Source of the DNA: an uncultured Bacteroidota bacterium
Lineage (GTDB): Bacteria; Bacteroidota; Bacteroidia; 2-12-FULL-35-15
Direction of reading: 5' to 3'
NCBI GenBank assembly: GCA_903847205.1
Contig: CAINDA010000024.1
Location: 106,495-170,494, forward strand
DNA length: 64,000 bases
Shown here one piece after another: positions 1 to 10,288 of the stretch. A model generated the notes under the pieces. That model was not told the DNA's origin and ran no database searches. It saw only the letters and a list, made by a program, of their open reading frames with translations. Every line of letters starts with the position of its first letter. The first letter of the stretch is position 1. A program made the translations under genes and the position numbers.

Positions 1-1016
1 CTTCTATTTTTACCTGCTTGATATTTTCAATTAATAAAATGGTAATTACTGCAATCAGCAATGAACCCATAATTGAAACAACCACTATAAGCCAGCGTAC
101 CGGGTATGATTTTTTTTCTGCAGGGAAAGCATTACTAACCACAAATTTTTGAGGAAGCACCTGCTCAGCATCTACTTTTGTTTCTTCATATTTTATTTTA
201 AGTATGTTTAACTGCTTTCGCTGCAAATCTAAATTACCGCGCAATGCAACATATAAACTGCCGTAATCCGCAAGTACTTTTAATTTTTTTTCAAGAGCTG
301 TTATCGCACGCTGGTCGCCTTTTGAAATAGCAATTGCATACTGCTCGGTTGTTACTTCCGACTGCGATTCATAATCATATACACCATAGTTGTTTATGAT
401 CTTAATAGAATCAGTCATCCGTTTTACATCGGCATCTTTTTCACCATATTCTTTTTCTACGATTTTCAATGCCTGAACAGCGCGCTCCCGCTGCATACGT
501 ATTTTAGAAACATCGTACAGTGCTGAAATATCATTTGCAATAGCAGCCGCAGTATCTGAATTAACATCCATCACCTCAATTTTAACCGACATGTACTCGG
601 TTCTGGTAAAGTTAATGTTGTCCTGAAATTCGTTATAGAGTTTGGTGCGCTTATATTTATCCTTGGGATCAATTTCGTAATGATTCATTAAATTATATTT
701 CTCGCAGATTTTTGTCCTTATTTCGTCAGAATTTAAAATCTGAAGCATCTGCTCAGCATCTTCCTCTGCACCAAATTGCAGCACATCGTCCTGTTTGAAG
801 GTGGTTTCGGTTAATAGGGCTTTTGAGATGGAACCTGTGGTAGCCGGAAATAAAATTACTGTTGATTTGTATTTTTCCCGGATGGTTAATGCGATAATAC
901 TTGAAATTATAAGGCTGGCTGCTGCAATAATGATAAGCTGCTTACGCCATTTATAAATAAAATACAACACATTTAATGAGCTGAAATCCTCTGCCGCTTG
1001 CGCTTTATTATTCATT
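1..1016 (-). CDS. Wzz/GumC-type polysaccharide chain-length determinant (partial, apparent frameshift)
   Basis: The gene runs off the left edge, so its C-terminus is missing. The N-terminus (M-N-N-K-A-Q-A-A-E-D-F) is followed by the Wzz-like stretch FIYKWRKQLIII and a first membrane helix. A periplasmic coiled-coil-rich region follows, then a second membrane helix (WLIVVVSIMGSLLIAVITIL) just inside the window edge. The ATG at 1016 and the main reading frame differ by one base. An A5 run at 958-962 (T5 on the coding strand) must lose one base to join them; otherwise translation would start at ATG 973 (M-C-C-I-F). The family is an inner-membrane protein that sets the length of O-antigen or capsule chains. 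The flippase and FkbM genes just upstream support this role. The family call is fairly sure; the frameshift may be a sequencing error. Confidence 0.72.
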
Positions 1017-1165
1017 TTAATGATTCTGAAATTTGATTAGGAGGACAAAAATATAAAAATTTGGGAAATGTCCAATTTATTAATTCTCCTGAAACTTTAC
1101 CAGAGCTGCAACGTGGAGATAACAGTTTAAATTTAAATTTTATGCGCTTTTTAAAGCCATTTTAT

Positions 1166-2611
1166 TTATCCATACTTGAGCAGGCGGAAAATAGCCTTAA
1201 TGCTTATCATACCTGAAACAAATGCCCATATACCGCAGGCTCCGACCATAATTACAAAACTCATCATCCAGTTGCAGGGCAGCAAAACTGAGCCGTAATT
1301 TATCGCGGCAACGCCTGCAGCAAATAGTATTAAAGTATTTATTAATCTGTAATTGACTTTAAATTTAAAAATGCGCTGTGCTATTATTACCTGTATAGCG
1401 GCGGTTAAAAATTGTGTAATCATGCTTGAAATTGCCGAGCCGTAGGCCTGCAGGCTTTGAATAAGTATAAAATTAAGAGTAATGTTTAAAATCATCCCGA
1501 AGGCCGCCATAATGTTGAGCTGTCTCATATTGCCGTTTGCTGTGAGGAGAGTTCCGAAAATATATGTGGTGGAAACAGCCACAAAGCTTAACATGAGTAA
1601 ACTGAATATTTTTGCAGATTCGTCAACATGAGCAGGATAAAGGAGTCCCATAAGCTGCGTGCTGTAAAAAACGCATCCGATACTTATTACCACTGCAGGA
1701 GTGAGCAGCATGGTGCTTACGAGTTTTACCAATGATTCAATAGATTCGTTATGCTTTAACATTCTTGAAAATATCGGCAGCAGCTGGCCGGCTGTTAAAA
1801 AGGCAATCATATTAACTGCATCCAAAAGCCGAAATGCCTGAGCGTAAATTCCTGATTGAACATCACCAACTCCGTTTGGCAATATACGCTCTATCATTAC
1901 AGTGTCGATACGGTTATAAAACGACATCAGCAGTGTAAGAATCGCAAACGGCAGGCTTTTCTTTAATATCATCAATGAAAATGCCCAATTCCACTGCAAT
2001 TTAAAGGTGTGGGTTTTATTCAAAATAATTAAAAATGCAGTAATTGCGCTTACCAGGTAGGCAAACGTCTGTGCATATACGAAATACATAATGCCGTCGG
2101 GACTTTTCAGGACATTTGTTTTCAGCATTATTATACATAAAAATATTAAAATAGATCGGTCTAAAACAGAAACAATTGCGTCAGTTTTAAATAAGTGCAG
2201 ACCGGCTAAATTAGAACGCAGATAATTGATGAAAAACAGCAGAGACATATTAAAGCCCTGCACTATCAGCAGTTTCATCAATCTTGCATCGTAACCGATT
2301 ATAACCCCTGTTATCAGCACAACAGAAATATACAACACTGCTAACATTAATTTTAAAGTAAACAGCCCCGAAAAATGTTTGGTAAGTAAATGATTATTCT
2401 GAGCTATATTTTTGTTATTAAAATTAGTGATGCCGAAATCGAGAATGATGGTGAGGATAAAGGAAAAATTAAAAATTGCAAAGTAAATACCGTAACTCGC
2501 AGCGCCCACTTCATTTTGAACGGCCCTGTCGAAGCCCAATATGAAAATGGACTTTATGAACAAGTTCATAATGAGTAAAAAAGCTAGATTGGCAACAAAT
2601 TTTTTTTGCAT
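1166..2611 (-). CDS. Wzx-like oligosaccharide flippase (polysaccharide biosynthesis protein)
   Basis: This 481-residue protein is almost entirely hydrophobic, with about 12-14 predicted membrane helices. The first begins near residue 8 and the last ends near residue 475. It has the N-terminal arrangement of the polysaccharide transporter / MATE-like flippase superfamily, including a basic first loop and the segment FGITNFNNKNIAQ near residue 60. Such proteins move undecaprenyl-linked glycan units across the inner membrane. It sits 18 bp downstream of the FkbM methyltransferase gene and 149 bp upstream of the Wzz-like gene, all on the same strand, as expected for a Wzx/Wzy-type polysaccharide locus. 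No glycan substrate can be predicted from the sequence. Confidence 0.85.
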   Translation of the reverse strand: MQKKFVANLAFLLIMNLFIKSIFILGFDRAVQNEVGAASYGIYFAIFNFSFILTIILDFGITNFNNKNIAQNNHLLTKHFSGLFTLKLMLAVLYISVVLITGVIIGYDARLMKLLIVQGFNMSLLFFINYLRSNLAGLHLFKTDAIVSVLDRSILIFLCIIMLKTNVLKSPDGIMYFVYAQTFAYLVSAITAFLIILNKTHTFKLQWNWAFSLMILKKSLPFAILTLLMSFYNRIDTVMIERILPNGVGDVQSGIYAQAFRLLDAVNMIAFLTAGQLLPIFSRMLKHNESIESLVKLVSTMLLTPAVVISIGCVFYSTQLMGLLYPAHVDESAKIFSLLMLSFVAVSTTYIFGTLLTANGNMRQLNIMAAFGMILNITLNFILIQSLQAYGSAISSMITQFLTAAIQVIIAQRIFKFKVNYRLINTLILFAAGVAAINYGSVLLPCNWMMSFVIMVGACGIWAFVSGMISIKAIFRLLKYG

Positions 2612-2629
2612 CGGGCAAAAATAAGGATT

Positions 2630-3367
2630 TTAGGCGGGGAGGAAGATGAAATTCTGAGTTTTGTGTTTTGCGCTGTCGAACTTCAGCATTTCATTTTCAA
2701 TCACAATAAATATTTTATAGTTTAACTTCTGGAACAAATCAAAACATTTTTGGCGGTTTTCATTTTCCCAAAGCTCAGCGTACACTATAGGTTTATTTTT
2801 AAGAATAAGATTTCTGGCGCCGTCAAGCACAAAAAATTCGAAATTTTCAACGTCAATTTTTATAGCACTGATGCGCTTTTCAGCATTCATCAGCTCATCC
2901 ATTTTATCTAATACTTTTAATGGCACTTTAAAATGTTCACCCTCGTTATGCTCGGTAATGCTGCTGTGTACCACGTGACTCAGTCCCTGCATCCGAACGG
3001 AGCTGATTACAGGCATTACCATCTCTGCTTCACCTTCGGTATTTCCTAAAGCTGTTTCAAAAAGGCTGACATTGCTTAATTTAAAATAATTTACAATCCG
3101 CTTAAAAGCAGTAATGTTATTCGGCATGGGCTCAAAACTATAAACTGTTACTCCTTTTACAGCGCGCGCCAAATGAACTGTCATAATACCTATATTGGCC
3201 CCAATATCAAGAACGACAGTGTTTTCGGGGATCAGGCTCAGAAATTGAAAAAAATCTTTTTCGTTTTTATCACTTTTTAGAGTGTAAATCTTAAAGAGAG
3301 AAAAAACAAATAAGTAGTTTTTAAAACCAAGTAATTTATGAAGAATATATTTAACGGTATTTTTCAT
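2630..3367 (-). CDS. FkbM family SAM-dependent methyltransferase
   Basis: A 245-residue class I methyltransferase. The SAM-binding motif I is clear (TVVLDIGANIGIMTVHLAR, near residues 50-68), followed by the motif YSFEPMPNN near residue 76, typical of the FkbM family. A later acidic stretch, IKIDVENFEFFVLDGA, is the usual FkbM motif (IKIDVEG in most members; here N replaces G). FkbM enzymes usually O-methylate sugars or polyketides; in this context, first in a leftward run with a flippase and a Wzz-like gene, a sugar in a surface glycan is the likely substrate. The start is the only good ATG, and a divergent glycosyltransferase begins 191 bp away. Confidence 0.85.
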   Translation of the reverse strand: MKNTVKYILHKLLGFKNYLFVFSLFKIYTLKSDKNEKDFFQFLSLIPENTVVLDIGANIGIMTVHLARAVKGVTVYSFEPMPNNITAFKRIVNYFKLSNVSLFETALGNTEGEAEMVMPVISSVRMQGLSHVVHSSITEHNEGEHFKVPLKVLDKMDELMNAEKRISAIKIDVENFEFFVLDGARNLILKNKPIVYAELWENENRQKCFDLFQKLNYKIFIVIENEMLKFDSAKHKTQNFIFLPA

Positions 3368-3558
3368 CAGGGCTGTAAAAGTATTATTTTTTTTTCACAG
3401 AAATACCTCCTTCATTTTTACTGGCATGGCAATGGAGACACAAAGAACCAAACGGCTTGTCGTTTCTTTGCACCTTGAGTGCATAAGCGCTTAATTTTGG
3501 ACTCATCAGGCTTTATGCAGATTTTTCTTGTAATTTCGTTTTTCAAAAAATAGAACTA

Positions 3559-4686
3559 TTGGAAATAGTTGTAAATACACGCTTACTGTTAAAAAATAAA
3601 TTGGAAGGAATCGGATGGTTCAGTTATGAAACGCTGAAACGCATTGCCAGGAGCCATCCCAACGATCACTTTGTTTTTTTATTCGACCGTGATTTTGATC
3701 AGGAGTTTATTTTTTCAGATAATATTACTCCGCTGGTGCTTTCGCCGCAGGCACGCCATCCCTTTTTATTTTACTGGTGGTTTGAGTTTTCCGTTGCCGC
3801 TTTTTTAAATAAGTATAAGCCGGATTTATTTATTTCGCCTGATGGTTATTTGTCACTTAAAGCTGAAACAAAACAGCTTGCAGTAATTCATGATTTAAAT
3901 TTCGAACATTACCCGAAGGATGTTCCTTTTTTAGTCCGCTGGTACTACAAATATTTTTTTCCAAAATTTGCCCGCAAAGCAACACGAATATCAACTGTTT
4001 CGGAATTTTCTAAAAACGATATCGTTAAGCAGTATCAAATTGATCCTGCCAAAATTGATATTGTTTACAATGGCTGCAGCGATTTATTTAAGCCGATAGA
4101 TCAATTGATGAAACAGCAGACTAAACAAAAATTTTCTTTGAATAGCGATTATTTTTTATTTGTAGGATCGCTTCATCCTCGCAAAAATATTTCGCGTTTG
4201 TTTCAGGCGTTTGATAAATTTAAAAGCGCAGAGGCGAATGATTTTAAATTGCTGATTGTAGGCGAAAAATATTATTGGACAAGCGAAATAAAACAGACTT
4301 ATCTGAGTATGAAATTTAAGGATGACGTTGTTTTTACAGGACGTTTGGCATCAGAAGATTTAAAAAATGTAACAGGCGCAGCAATAGCAATGACATACGT
4401 TCCCTACTTTGAAGGGTTCGGCATTCCAATTCTTGAAGCAATGAACTGCGATACTCCTGTAATTACAAGTAATGTAACATCCATGCCGGAAGTTGCAAAA
4501 GACGGAGCTCTGCTTGTTGACCCGTTTTCGATTGACTCTATAGCAGATGCTATGCATGCAGTTTATAAAAATGCCGCTTTGCGCGAAGAGCTTATTAATA
4601 AGGGAAGAAAGAGAATACTTGATTTCAGCTGGGACAAAACAGCAGATGCACTTTGGCAAAGTATTTTACTTGCAGTAAATTCATAA
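3559..4686 (+). CDS. Glycosyltransferase family 4-like (GT-B fold)
   Basis: A 375-residue glycosyltransferase. The C-terminal donor-binding half shows FVGSLHPRKNISRLFQAF (about residues 201-218), then EGFGIPILEAMNCDTPVI at about 285, which holds the E-x7-E motif of GT4 retaining enzymes. The N-terminal half contains the acceptor-side stretch GIGWFSYETLKRI. Translation appears to start at a TTG codon: the protein begins E-I-V-V-N-T-R with no ATG nearby, and family members start at this point. No ribosome binding site is visible. It is divergent from the FkbM-flippase-Wzz run and probably adds a sugar during synthesis of the same surface polysaccharide. Confidence 0.87.
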   Translation: MEIVVNTRLLLKNKLEGIGWFSYETLKRIARSHPNDHFVFLFDRDFDQEFIFSDNITPLVLSPQARHPFLFYWWFEFSVAAFLNKYKPDLFISPDGYLSLKAETKQLAVIHDLNFEHYPKDVPFLVRWYYKYFFPKFARKATRISTVSEFSKNDIVKQYQIDPAKIDIVYNGCSDLFKPIDQLMKQQTKQKFSLNSDYFLFVGSLHPRKNISRLFQAFDKFKSAEANDFKLLIVGEKYYWTSEIKQTYLSMKFKDDVVFTGRLASEDLKNVTGAAIAMTYVPYFEGFGIPILEAMNCDTPVITSNVTSMPEVAKDGALLVDPFSIDSIADAMHAVYKNAALREELINKGRKRILDFSWDKTADALWQSILLAVNS

Positions 4687-4798
4687 CACCATGGTTTTAG
4701 CACCATCCCTTTTTTCTAACAAAATACTCCTCCTGATTTTATCCGCCTAAAGAAATGCACCTTTCGTCTAATTAATTTCAAATCGGAATTAAAATTAA

Positions 4799-4806
4799 TA
4801 TATTTG
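4799..4806 (+). promoter_or_regulatory. Candidate Bacteroidota -7 element for the PAS-GAF-SpoIIE gene
   Basis: TATATTTG fits the TAnnTTTG consensus of the Bacteroidota primary sigma factor. It lies 58 bp before the ATG at 4864. No clear TTTG element is found at the usual -33 position, so only half of the promoter is supported. Confidence 0.4.
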
Positions 4807-4863
4807 AAAGCATTGATTTGAACCATGAATTTTTAGTTTTAAATAAAGATAATACGGTTGCTT

Positions 4864-7413
4864 ATGGAGACTAATTATTTGCTTTGGTACTTTATTTCCG
4901 GATTTTTTTGCCTCTCCGCCTTGTCGCTTCTCTATCTTCTCAGAAAATCAAAAAGGCAGTCAGATGAAAAAAACAAACTTCTCGCTGCTTTTAAAGGTGA
5001 ACATGAGCGCTTGTCGATTATTTCAAATGGTACTCCAAACATCATTATTATTATGGATGAGAATGGGGAGATAGAATGGGTTAACAAAGTATTTACTGAA
5101 TTAACCGAGTATTCTTTGGAGGATTATAAGAAAAAATGCGGCAGAACTATCTACGAAGTAACAAGCAGTCCGGATCTTAAAAATATTGTGAATGAGGCCG
5201 TGAAGGAAAATAAAACAATGTTTTATGAAACTTTTCAAATAACGTCTTCCGGGAAAAAAGTATGGCGCGCTTCCTCTATCAGTCCTATATTTGATGAGAA
5301 CGGCAGCCTGAAAAAGCTGCTGATTATTGATTCTGATTATACAGAAAAAAAGAAACTTGAGGATGATTTGAATAAGCTTTCTTTAGTTGCCAACCGCACC
5401 GGCAGTTACGTTGTAATTTCAGATAAGGAAGATAAAATTGAATGGGTGAATGAGGCCTTCAGCAGGATAACAGGGTATCAGCCGAAAGAAGTGATAGGAA
5501 AAAAAAATGCGGAATTACTGCTGAGTGATTTTTCGAACAGAAAAATCAGGAACGAAGTATTTCAAACTGTTTTAAAAAAGCATAAAAAATATAACGGCGA
5601 AATTTATAATTACACCAATGACGGCAGGCCCATCTGGCTTTCCATAGAAATTACACCTGTGTTAGATGATGCAGGCAGCATAGCTCAATTTGTAACTACC
5701 GGAAGCGAGATTACTGAAAAAAAAATCACAGAAGATCAGCTTAGAATTTCTGATAAAATATTAAACCAAATAAACGCATTGGTTCTGGTTGCTGATAAGG
5801 CTGGCGAAATTACTTATGCTAACCCGGCAACAAAATCCATATTAGGGTATGATCCAAAAGAAATAATTGGTGATGCCTGGTGGAAACTCACTGCCAAAAG
5901 CCCTGAAGAAGAGATTTCGAAAAAACAATTTATGTCTGATGCTGTAAAAGGCAAGGTTGATCTGCCTTCCGCTCCTTATGAAAACAGCATCAACAATAAA
6001 AACGGAGAAATCAGATGGATACGCTGGAGCGATACAAAGGATGAAGGTAGTTTTGCTGTTGGCATTGGATTGGATATTACTGAACGGATAAATGCGGAGA
6101 ATAGATTGAAACAATATTCCCGCAAACTTACACTGTTAAACGACATTGGAAAAAGCATTCTTTTGTCGCATTCGCTGAAGGATACTATAAGTGATATTTT
6201 AAAAAAAGTTAAGGAAAATTTCCCACAGTCTGTTCGGATCAGCATTGCAATGTTTGATTTTGTTACCGGCAACGCGAGTTTCAGCTTTGTTTTTTCTGCC
6301 GAAAACAATAATTTAAACACCGATGCTGTAATTCCGTTAACTGCATTTGGAAGTTTAGAGAGCTTAAAATTAAATCAGCCTTATATAAATAATAATATTT
6401 CTGAATTAACAAATCCTTCCGAAACGGATAAAATGAATATTGCGGATGGAATCCGCTCCTATGCTGTAATGCCTTTGCTTCATGAATACGGCCTTTTAGG
6501 ATCGATCAATCTTGAATCAGAAGTATGCAATGCTTTCTCTGAGGATGATGTAGAATTACTTCAGAATATTTCAAGTGAAATTGCAATTGCTTTGCAGCAA
6601 GCGCAGTTTAAGCAGGCCATACATGACAGCAATGTTCTTTTGAAAAAACGCAATGAAGATATAAACGCAAGTCTTCGGTATGCCAAACGGCTTCAGGAAG
6701 CCATACTTCCGCCATATGATTACGTAAAGCATCTTCTGCCTTCTTCATTTATTTTATATCAGGCCAAAGAAATTATCAGCGGTGATTTTTACTGGATGGA
6801 AAAACATGGCGAGACTATTTTAATTGCTGCTGCCGATTGCACAGGCCACGGGGCTCCGGGAGCTTTCATGTCAATAGTGGGCAATAACCTGCTTAACCAG
6901 GCTGTAAACATTCACAACATTACCCAGCCTTCGCTGATACTTGATTTTATTAATACCGGATTATCGAAAGTACTGCATAATAAAGTGGATGAAGTTTCGA
7001 TTAAAGACGGGATGGATATTGTTTTGTGTTCACTTGATAAACAAAAAAAAGTACTTGAATTTTCAGGTGCAAACAACACGCTTTGGCTGATTAGAAACCG
7101 AGAATTGATTATTACAAAAGGAGATAAATTTCCTGTCGGCGCCTCTTTGCAAAGGGGAGCTAAATTGTTTACCAATCATAAAATTCAGCTGTTGGAAGGA
7201 GATGCACTTTATATGTTCAGTGATGGTTTTGCTGATCAGTTCGGCGGACCGAAAGGCAAAAAGTTTAAATACAATCAGCTGCGTGAATTGCTTTTGAAAA
7301 TACAGGATCAAAGTATGGAAGCTCAAAAATTATCACTGCATAACACAATTATAAAATGGAAAGGTGATTTGGAGCAGGTGGATGATATTTTGGTGATTGG
7401 TTTGAAAATATAA
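4864..7413 (+). CDS. PAS-PAS-PAS-GAF-SpoIIE sensor phosphatase
   Basis: An 849-residue membrane-associated PP2C-type serine/threonine phosphatase. One N-terminal membrane helix (about residues 5-24) is followed by three PAS domains (about 45-165, 170-290 and 295-415; each has the phrase 'EWVN' or 'TYAN' plus a closing 'D-I/Y-T-E' motif). A GAF domain follows (about 420-590), then a short coiled coil and the SpoIIE domain from about 630. Catalytic motifs are intact: SGDFYW, ADCTGHGAPGAFMS, DGMDI and SDGFADQFGG, carrying the metal-binding aspartates. An in-frame TTG lies 6 bp upstream, but the ATG at 4864 is preferred. It is followed after 15 bp by another SpoIIE gene. Likely role: dephosphorylating an anti-sigma-antagonist or SiaC-like protein in response to a small ligand or redox signal. 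Confidence 0.87.
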   Translation: METNYLLWYFISGFFCLSALSLLYLLRKSKRQSDEKNKLLAAFKGEHERLSIISNGTPNIIIIMDENGEIEWVNKVFTELTEYSLEDYKKKCGRTIYEVTSSPDLKNIVNEAVKENKTMFYETFQITSSGKKVWRASSISPIFDENGSLKKLLIIDSDYTEKKKLEDDLNKLSLVANRTGSYVVISDKEDKIEWVNEAFSRITGYQPKEVIGKKNAELLLSDFSNRKIRNEVFQTVLKKHKKYNGEIYNYTNDGRPIWLSIEITPVLDDAGSIAQFVTTGSEITEKKITEDQLRISDKILNQINALVLVADKAGEITYANPATKSILGYDPKEIIGDAWWKLTAKSPEEEISKKQFMSDAVKGKVDLPSAPYENSINNKNGEIRWIRWSDTKDEGSFAVGIGLDITERINAENRLKQYSRKLTLLNDIGKSILLSHSLKDTISDILKKVKENFPQSVRISIAMFDFVTGNASFSFVFSAENNNLNTDAVIPLTAFGSLESLKLNQPYINNNISELTNPSETDKMNIADGIRSYAVMPLLHEYGLLGSINLESEVCNAFSEDDVELLQNISSEIAIALQQAQFKQAIHDSNVLLKKRNEDINASLRYAKRLQEAILPPYDYVKHLLPSSFILYQAKEIISGDFYWMEKHGETILIAAADCTGHGAPGAFMSIVGNNLLNQAVNIHNITQPSLILDFINTGLSKVLHNKVDEVSIKDGMDIVLCSLDKQKKVLEFSGANNTLWLIRNRELIITKGDKFPVGASLQRGAKLFTNHKIQLLEGDALYMFSDGFADQFGGPKGKKFKYNQLRELLLKIQDQSMEAQKLSLHNTIIKWKGDLEQVDDILVIGLKI

Positions 7414-7428
7414 TTGTATTTTAGAATC

Positions 7429-9606
7429 ATGAAAAAAACGATCTTCATTATAATTTTTAATGCGGCATTGATAATTCTTAATACTTTATGTTTAGCTCAA
7501 AACACAAATGTTGATTCACTTCTAACTCTCCTTAAAAAAGATAAAGACGACACCTCAAAAGTGAGGCATCTAAATGCTCTTGGATTGATACTGATGTATC
7601 AAAATCCTGACACAGCTGTTCTTTTGGCCAATCAAGCGCTCAAAATCATTACCCCAGTTTCATCTGCCGAGTTTACTTCAACAAAGGATGCTGCAGGTGA
7701 TAATAGAGTTATGTTTCTTCGTTCCTGCACCTTCAGCACTTTGGGATCTTGTTATTATTTTAAAGCGGATTACCTTCAATCGCTTGATTATCATTTAAAG
7801 TCATTAAAGATTCGTGAAGAAATAAATGATAAAGAAGGAATTGCTGTCAGTCTTTGTAATATTGGAAATATCTATAGCAGTGAGGGGAACTATTCCAAAG
7901 CGTTCGAATTCTATTTCAAGACGCTGAAGATAGATGAAGAGCTAAATGATAAAAACGGGATTGCAAGAGCCCTCGGTAATATTGGTCTTGTCTTTTCAGA
8001 TCAAAAGGATTACCCCAAAGCATTGGACTATTATTTCCGAGCATTGGAAATTAAAGAAAAACAAGGAAACAAAACGGGGATTTCGAATACCTTGGGTAAT
8101 ATCGGCATTGTTTACTATGAACTGAAGGATTACCAAAAAGCACTCAAGTATTATTTTAAGGCATTGAAAATTGCTGAAGAAATTGGTTATAAAAATGGAA
8201 TAGCATCAGACATAGGCAATATAGGAACTGTTTACGATGACATGAAAGATTATCCCAATGCATTAAAGTATTATTTCGAGGCATTGAAACTAACTGAAGA
8301 ATTAGGAGATAAAAGCGGAATGGCAGCAAATCTTGGAGACATTGGCGCCCTTTATACTTCAATCGGAAAATTTAAAGAAGCAGAATTTTATATAAAAAAG
8401 TCCATTGTCATTGATGACAGTATCGGCTCCCTTGATGGATTGATGCATGATGAAGAGGCTCTCTCTCAACTCTATGATACTACGAATAGATATAGGCAGG
8501 CGCTGATTCATTATAAAAAATCAATATCATTAAAGGACACTCTTTTCAGTCAGGAAAATAAAAAACAGCTTATCCGCAAAGAAATGAATTATGACTTTGA
8601 TAAAAAAGAAGCCGCAACAAAAGCCGAGAATGAAAAACAGCAGGCAGTAGCTATAGCTGAAAGCAAAAAACAGAAAATTATTATTTTGTCGGTAGTCGGC
8701 GGCTTGCTCTTGGTTATTGTATTTGCAGGTTTTATTTTCCGTTCTCTGCAAATAACACGCAGACAAAAAAAAATAATTGAATTACAAAAAGATGAAGTTT
8801 TGCGGCAAAAAGAAATTGTCGAAAAACAAAAAGAAAAAATTACTGACAGTATCACCTATGCCCAGCGTATCCAGCAGAGTATTTTGATGGAAGAAAGTGA
8901 AGTGCAGAATTATCTTCCGGAAAGTTTTATTTATTTCCAGCCCAAAGATATTGTAAGCGGCGACTTTTACTGGTGCTCTAAACTAAATGGTAAAATTGTT
9001 ATAGCTGCCGTTGACTGCACGGGACACGGCGTACCCGGGGCATTTATGAGCATGATAGGCAACACACTTTTGAACCAGATTGTGAATGAAAAACAAATTA
9101 CAAAGCCTTCCGAAATACTCAGACTCTTGAACCTTGGTGTTTATGAAGCATTGCATCAGAAGAAATACGGCGCATTATCCGATGACGGCATGGACATTGC
9201 ATTGTGCTGTATTGATTACGATAAAAAGGAAGTGCAGTATGCCGGGCAAAACCCGCTATATGTATTAACCGACGGGCAGCTAGAGATTACAAAAGGAGAT
9301 ATTTACGGAATTGGCGGTGGCGGCATGATTGCAAAAATGTACGACCCGCTAAAAAAAGAATTCGCCAATCATGTGATTCCGATAAAAGAAGATATGAGTA
9401 TTTATATTTTTTCGGATGGTTACAATGACCAGTTTGGAGGGAGTGATAGAAAAAAATTCGGCACGCAGAAATTCAAAGAATTGTTATTGAACATCAGGCA
9501 TCTCGGCATGAAGAATCAAAAAGAAATCATTGCTTCCGCCCATAACGACTGGAAAGGCAATACACTGCAGATTGATGATATTTTGGTGATTGGTATAAAA
9601 ATATAA
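7429..9606 (+). CDS. TPR-transmembrane-SpoIIE phosphatase
   Basis: A 725-residue protein. A signal peptide (MKKTIFIIIFNAALIILNTLCLAQ) leads into about seven tetratricopeptide repeats of 40 residues. These are almost identical in layout (Y.KAL.YYFKALKI.EE.G.K.GIA..LGNIG), so the TPR part is periplasmic. A membrane helix follows at about residues 415-437, then a charged coiled coil and a cytoplasmic SpoIIE domain from about 480 with intact SGDFYW, DCTGHGVPGAFMS, DGMDI and SDGYNDQFGG motifs. The start is set at ATG 7429 because it gives a proper signal peptide; the TTG directly after the previous stop is less likely. Spacing of 15 bp to the upstream phosphatase suggests an operon. The TPRs probably bind a protein or peptide partner outside the inner membrane. 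Confidence 0.87.
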   Translation: MKKTIFIIIFNAALIILNTLCLAQNTNVDSLLTLLKKDKDDTSKVRHLNALGLILMYQNPDTAVLLANQALKIITPVSSAEFTSTKDAAGDNRVMFLRSCTFSTLGSCYYFKADYLQSLDYHLKSLKIREEINDKEGIAVSLCNIGNIYSSEGNYSKAFEFYFKTLKIDEELNDKNGIARALGNIGLVFSDQKDYPKALDYYFRALEIKEKQGNKTGISNTLGNIGIVYYELKDYQKALKYYFKALKIAEEIGYKNGIASDIGNIGTVYDDMKDYPNALKYYFEALKLTEELGDKSGMAANLGDIGALYTSIGKFKEAEFYIKKSIVIDDSIGSLDGLMHDEEALSQLYDTTNRYRQALIHYKKSISLKDTLFSQENKKQLIRKEMNYDFDKKEAATKAENEKQQAVAIAESKKQKIIILSVVGGLLLVIVFAGFIFRSLQITRRQKKIIELQKDEVLRQKEIVEKQKEKITDSITYAQRIQQSILMEESEVQNYLPESFIYFQPKDIVSGDFYWCSKLNGKIVIAAVDCTGHGVPGAFMSMIGNTLLNQIVNEKQITKPSEILRLLNLGVYEALHQKKYGALSDDGMDIALCCIDYDKKEVQYAGQNPLYVLTDGQLEITKGDIYGIGGGGMIAKMYDPLKKEFANHVIPIKEDMSIYIFSDGYNDQFGGSDRKKFGTQKFKELLLNIRHLGMKNQKEIIASAHNDWKGNTLQIDDILVIGIKI

Positions 9607-9690
9607 ATCAGCACTTGATTTAATTGTTCTGAAAAAGATCCTTGCCTTTTGTTTCATATATTCAGACTAATTAAATTATTCTCAACCTTG

Positions 9691-10287
9691 TCAACTGTTT
9701 AGTGCTTTAAACAGTACATTTCCGGCTTCATTCAAATTTTTTCCAAATGCAATAACACCTTCTTCATGGCCCGACATCACTAATATTTTCTGAGTCCTTA
9801 AATTTGTTTCATCAAACAAACGTATTATTTCCTTTGCCATGGCAGGTGTTCCGTATTCGATATTTTTATTTGTAGTCGGCATTTTATTCATTAATTTTTT
9901 CCATAAACCCATATTGTGAATATGAATTACCGCGTTAACGTTTTTATCGTGTTCATAAATAACAGCGTGGGTGAGGGATTCGGAGGAAGCGAGAATAGGT
10001 CCTGCAGCTGTTAAACTATTTTTTTCTAAATCATAAGACGTAACTTTTGTAAAGTGTCGGCTGGTAAGATGTTTTAATTTTCCTGTTGCTGAGCCTGTAA
10101 TGATAAATTGATTCCCGCGAAAGCGGATACTCATATTGCCATATCCTATCCCGTCTTCATAAACTCCTATAAAACCTAAAGCAAACATTTTCTCACGCCA
10201 TAAATTGAGATCAAGCAGCAAACCAGCATCCATTGGATCTTCTTTAATCCAATTACAATTAAATTTTATTACACCTGTTTCTTTCAT
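9691..10287 (-). CDS. Class II aldolase/adducin family enzyme, probably methylthioribulose-1-phosphate dehydratase or aldolase
   Basis: A 198-residue protein of the class II aldolase fold. It shows GNMSIRF near residue 50, SSESLTHAVIYE near 101, the zinc-binding HIHNMG (H-x-H) near 122, and a third histidine in SGHEEGVIAFG near 170. Its start lies one base after the stop of the mtnA-like gene, so the two are almost certainly co-translated. In known methionine salvage the product of MtnA, 5-methylthioribulose-1-phosphate, is dehydrated by MtnB; in the DHAP shunt it is cleaved by an aldolase of the same superfamily. Sequence alone does not separate the two here. No further salvage genes (mtnC/D, mtnK) are adjacent. 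Confidence 0.72.
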   Translation of the reverse strand: MKETGVIKFNCNWIKEDPMDAGLLLDLNLWREKMFALGFIGVYEDGIGYGNMSIRFRGNQFIITGSATGKLKHLTSRHFTKVTSYDLEKNSLTAAGPILASSESLTHAVIYEHDKNVNAVIHIHNMGLWKKLMNKMPTTNKNIEYGTPAMAKEIIRLFDETNLRTQKILVMSGHEEGVIAFGKNLNEAGNVLFKALNS

Positions 10288-10288
10288 T

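Noticed and set aside
7140..7165. Repeat-like CCTCTTTGCAAAGGGGAG in the first phosphatase gene
   Set aside because: It falls at a conserved position of the SpoIIE domain and is short, so chance similarity to the hairpin repeat is likely.
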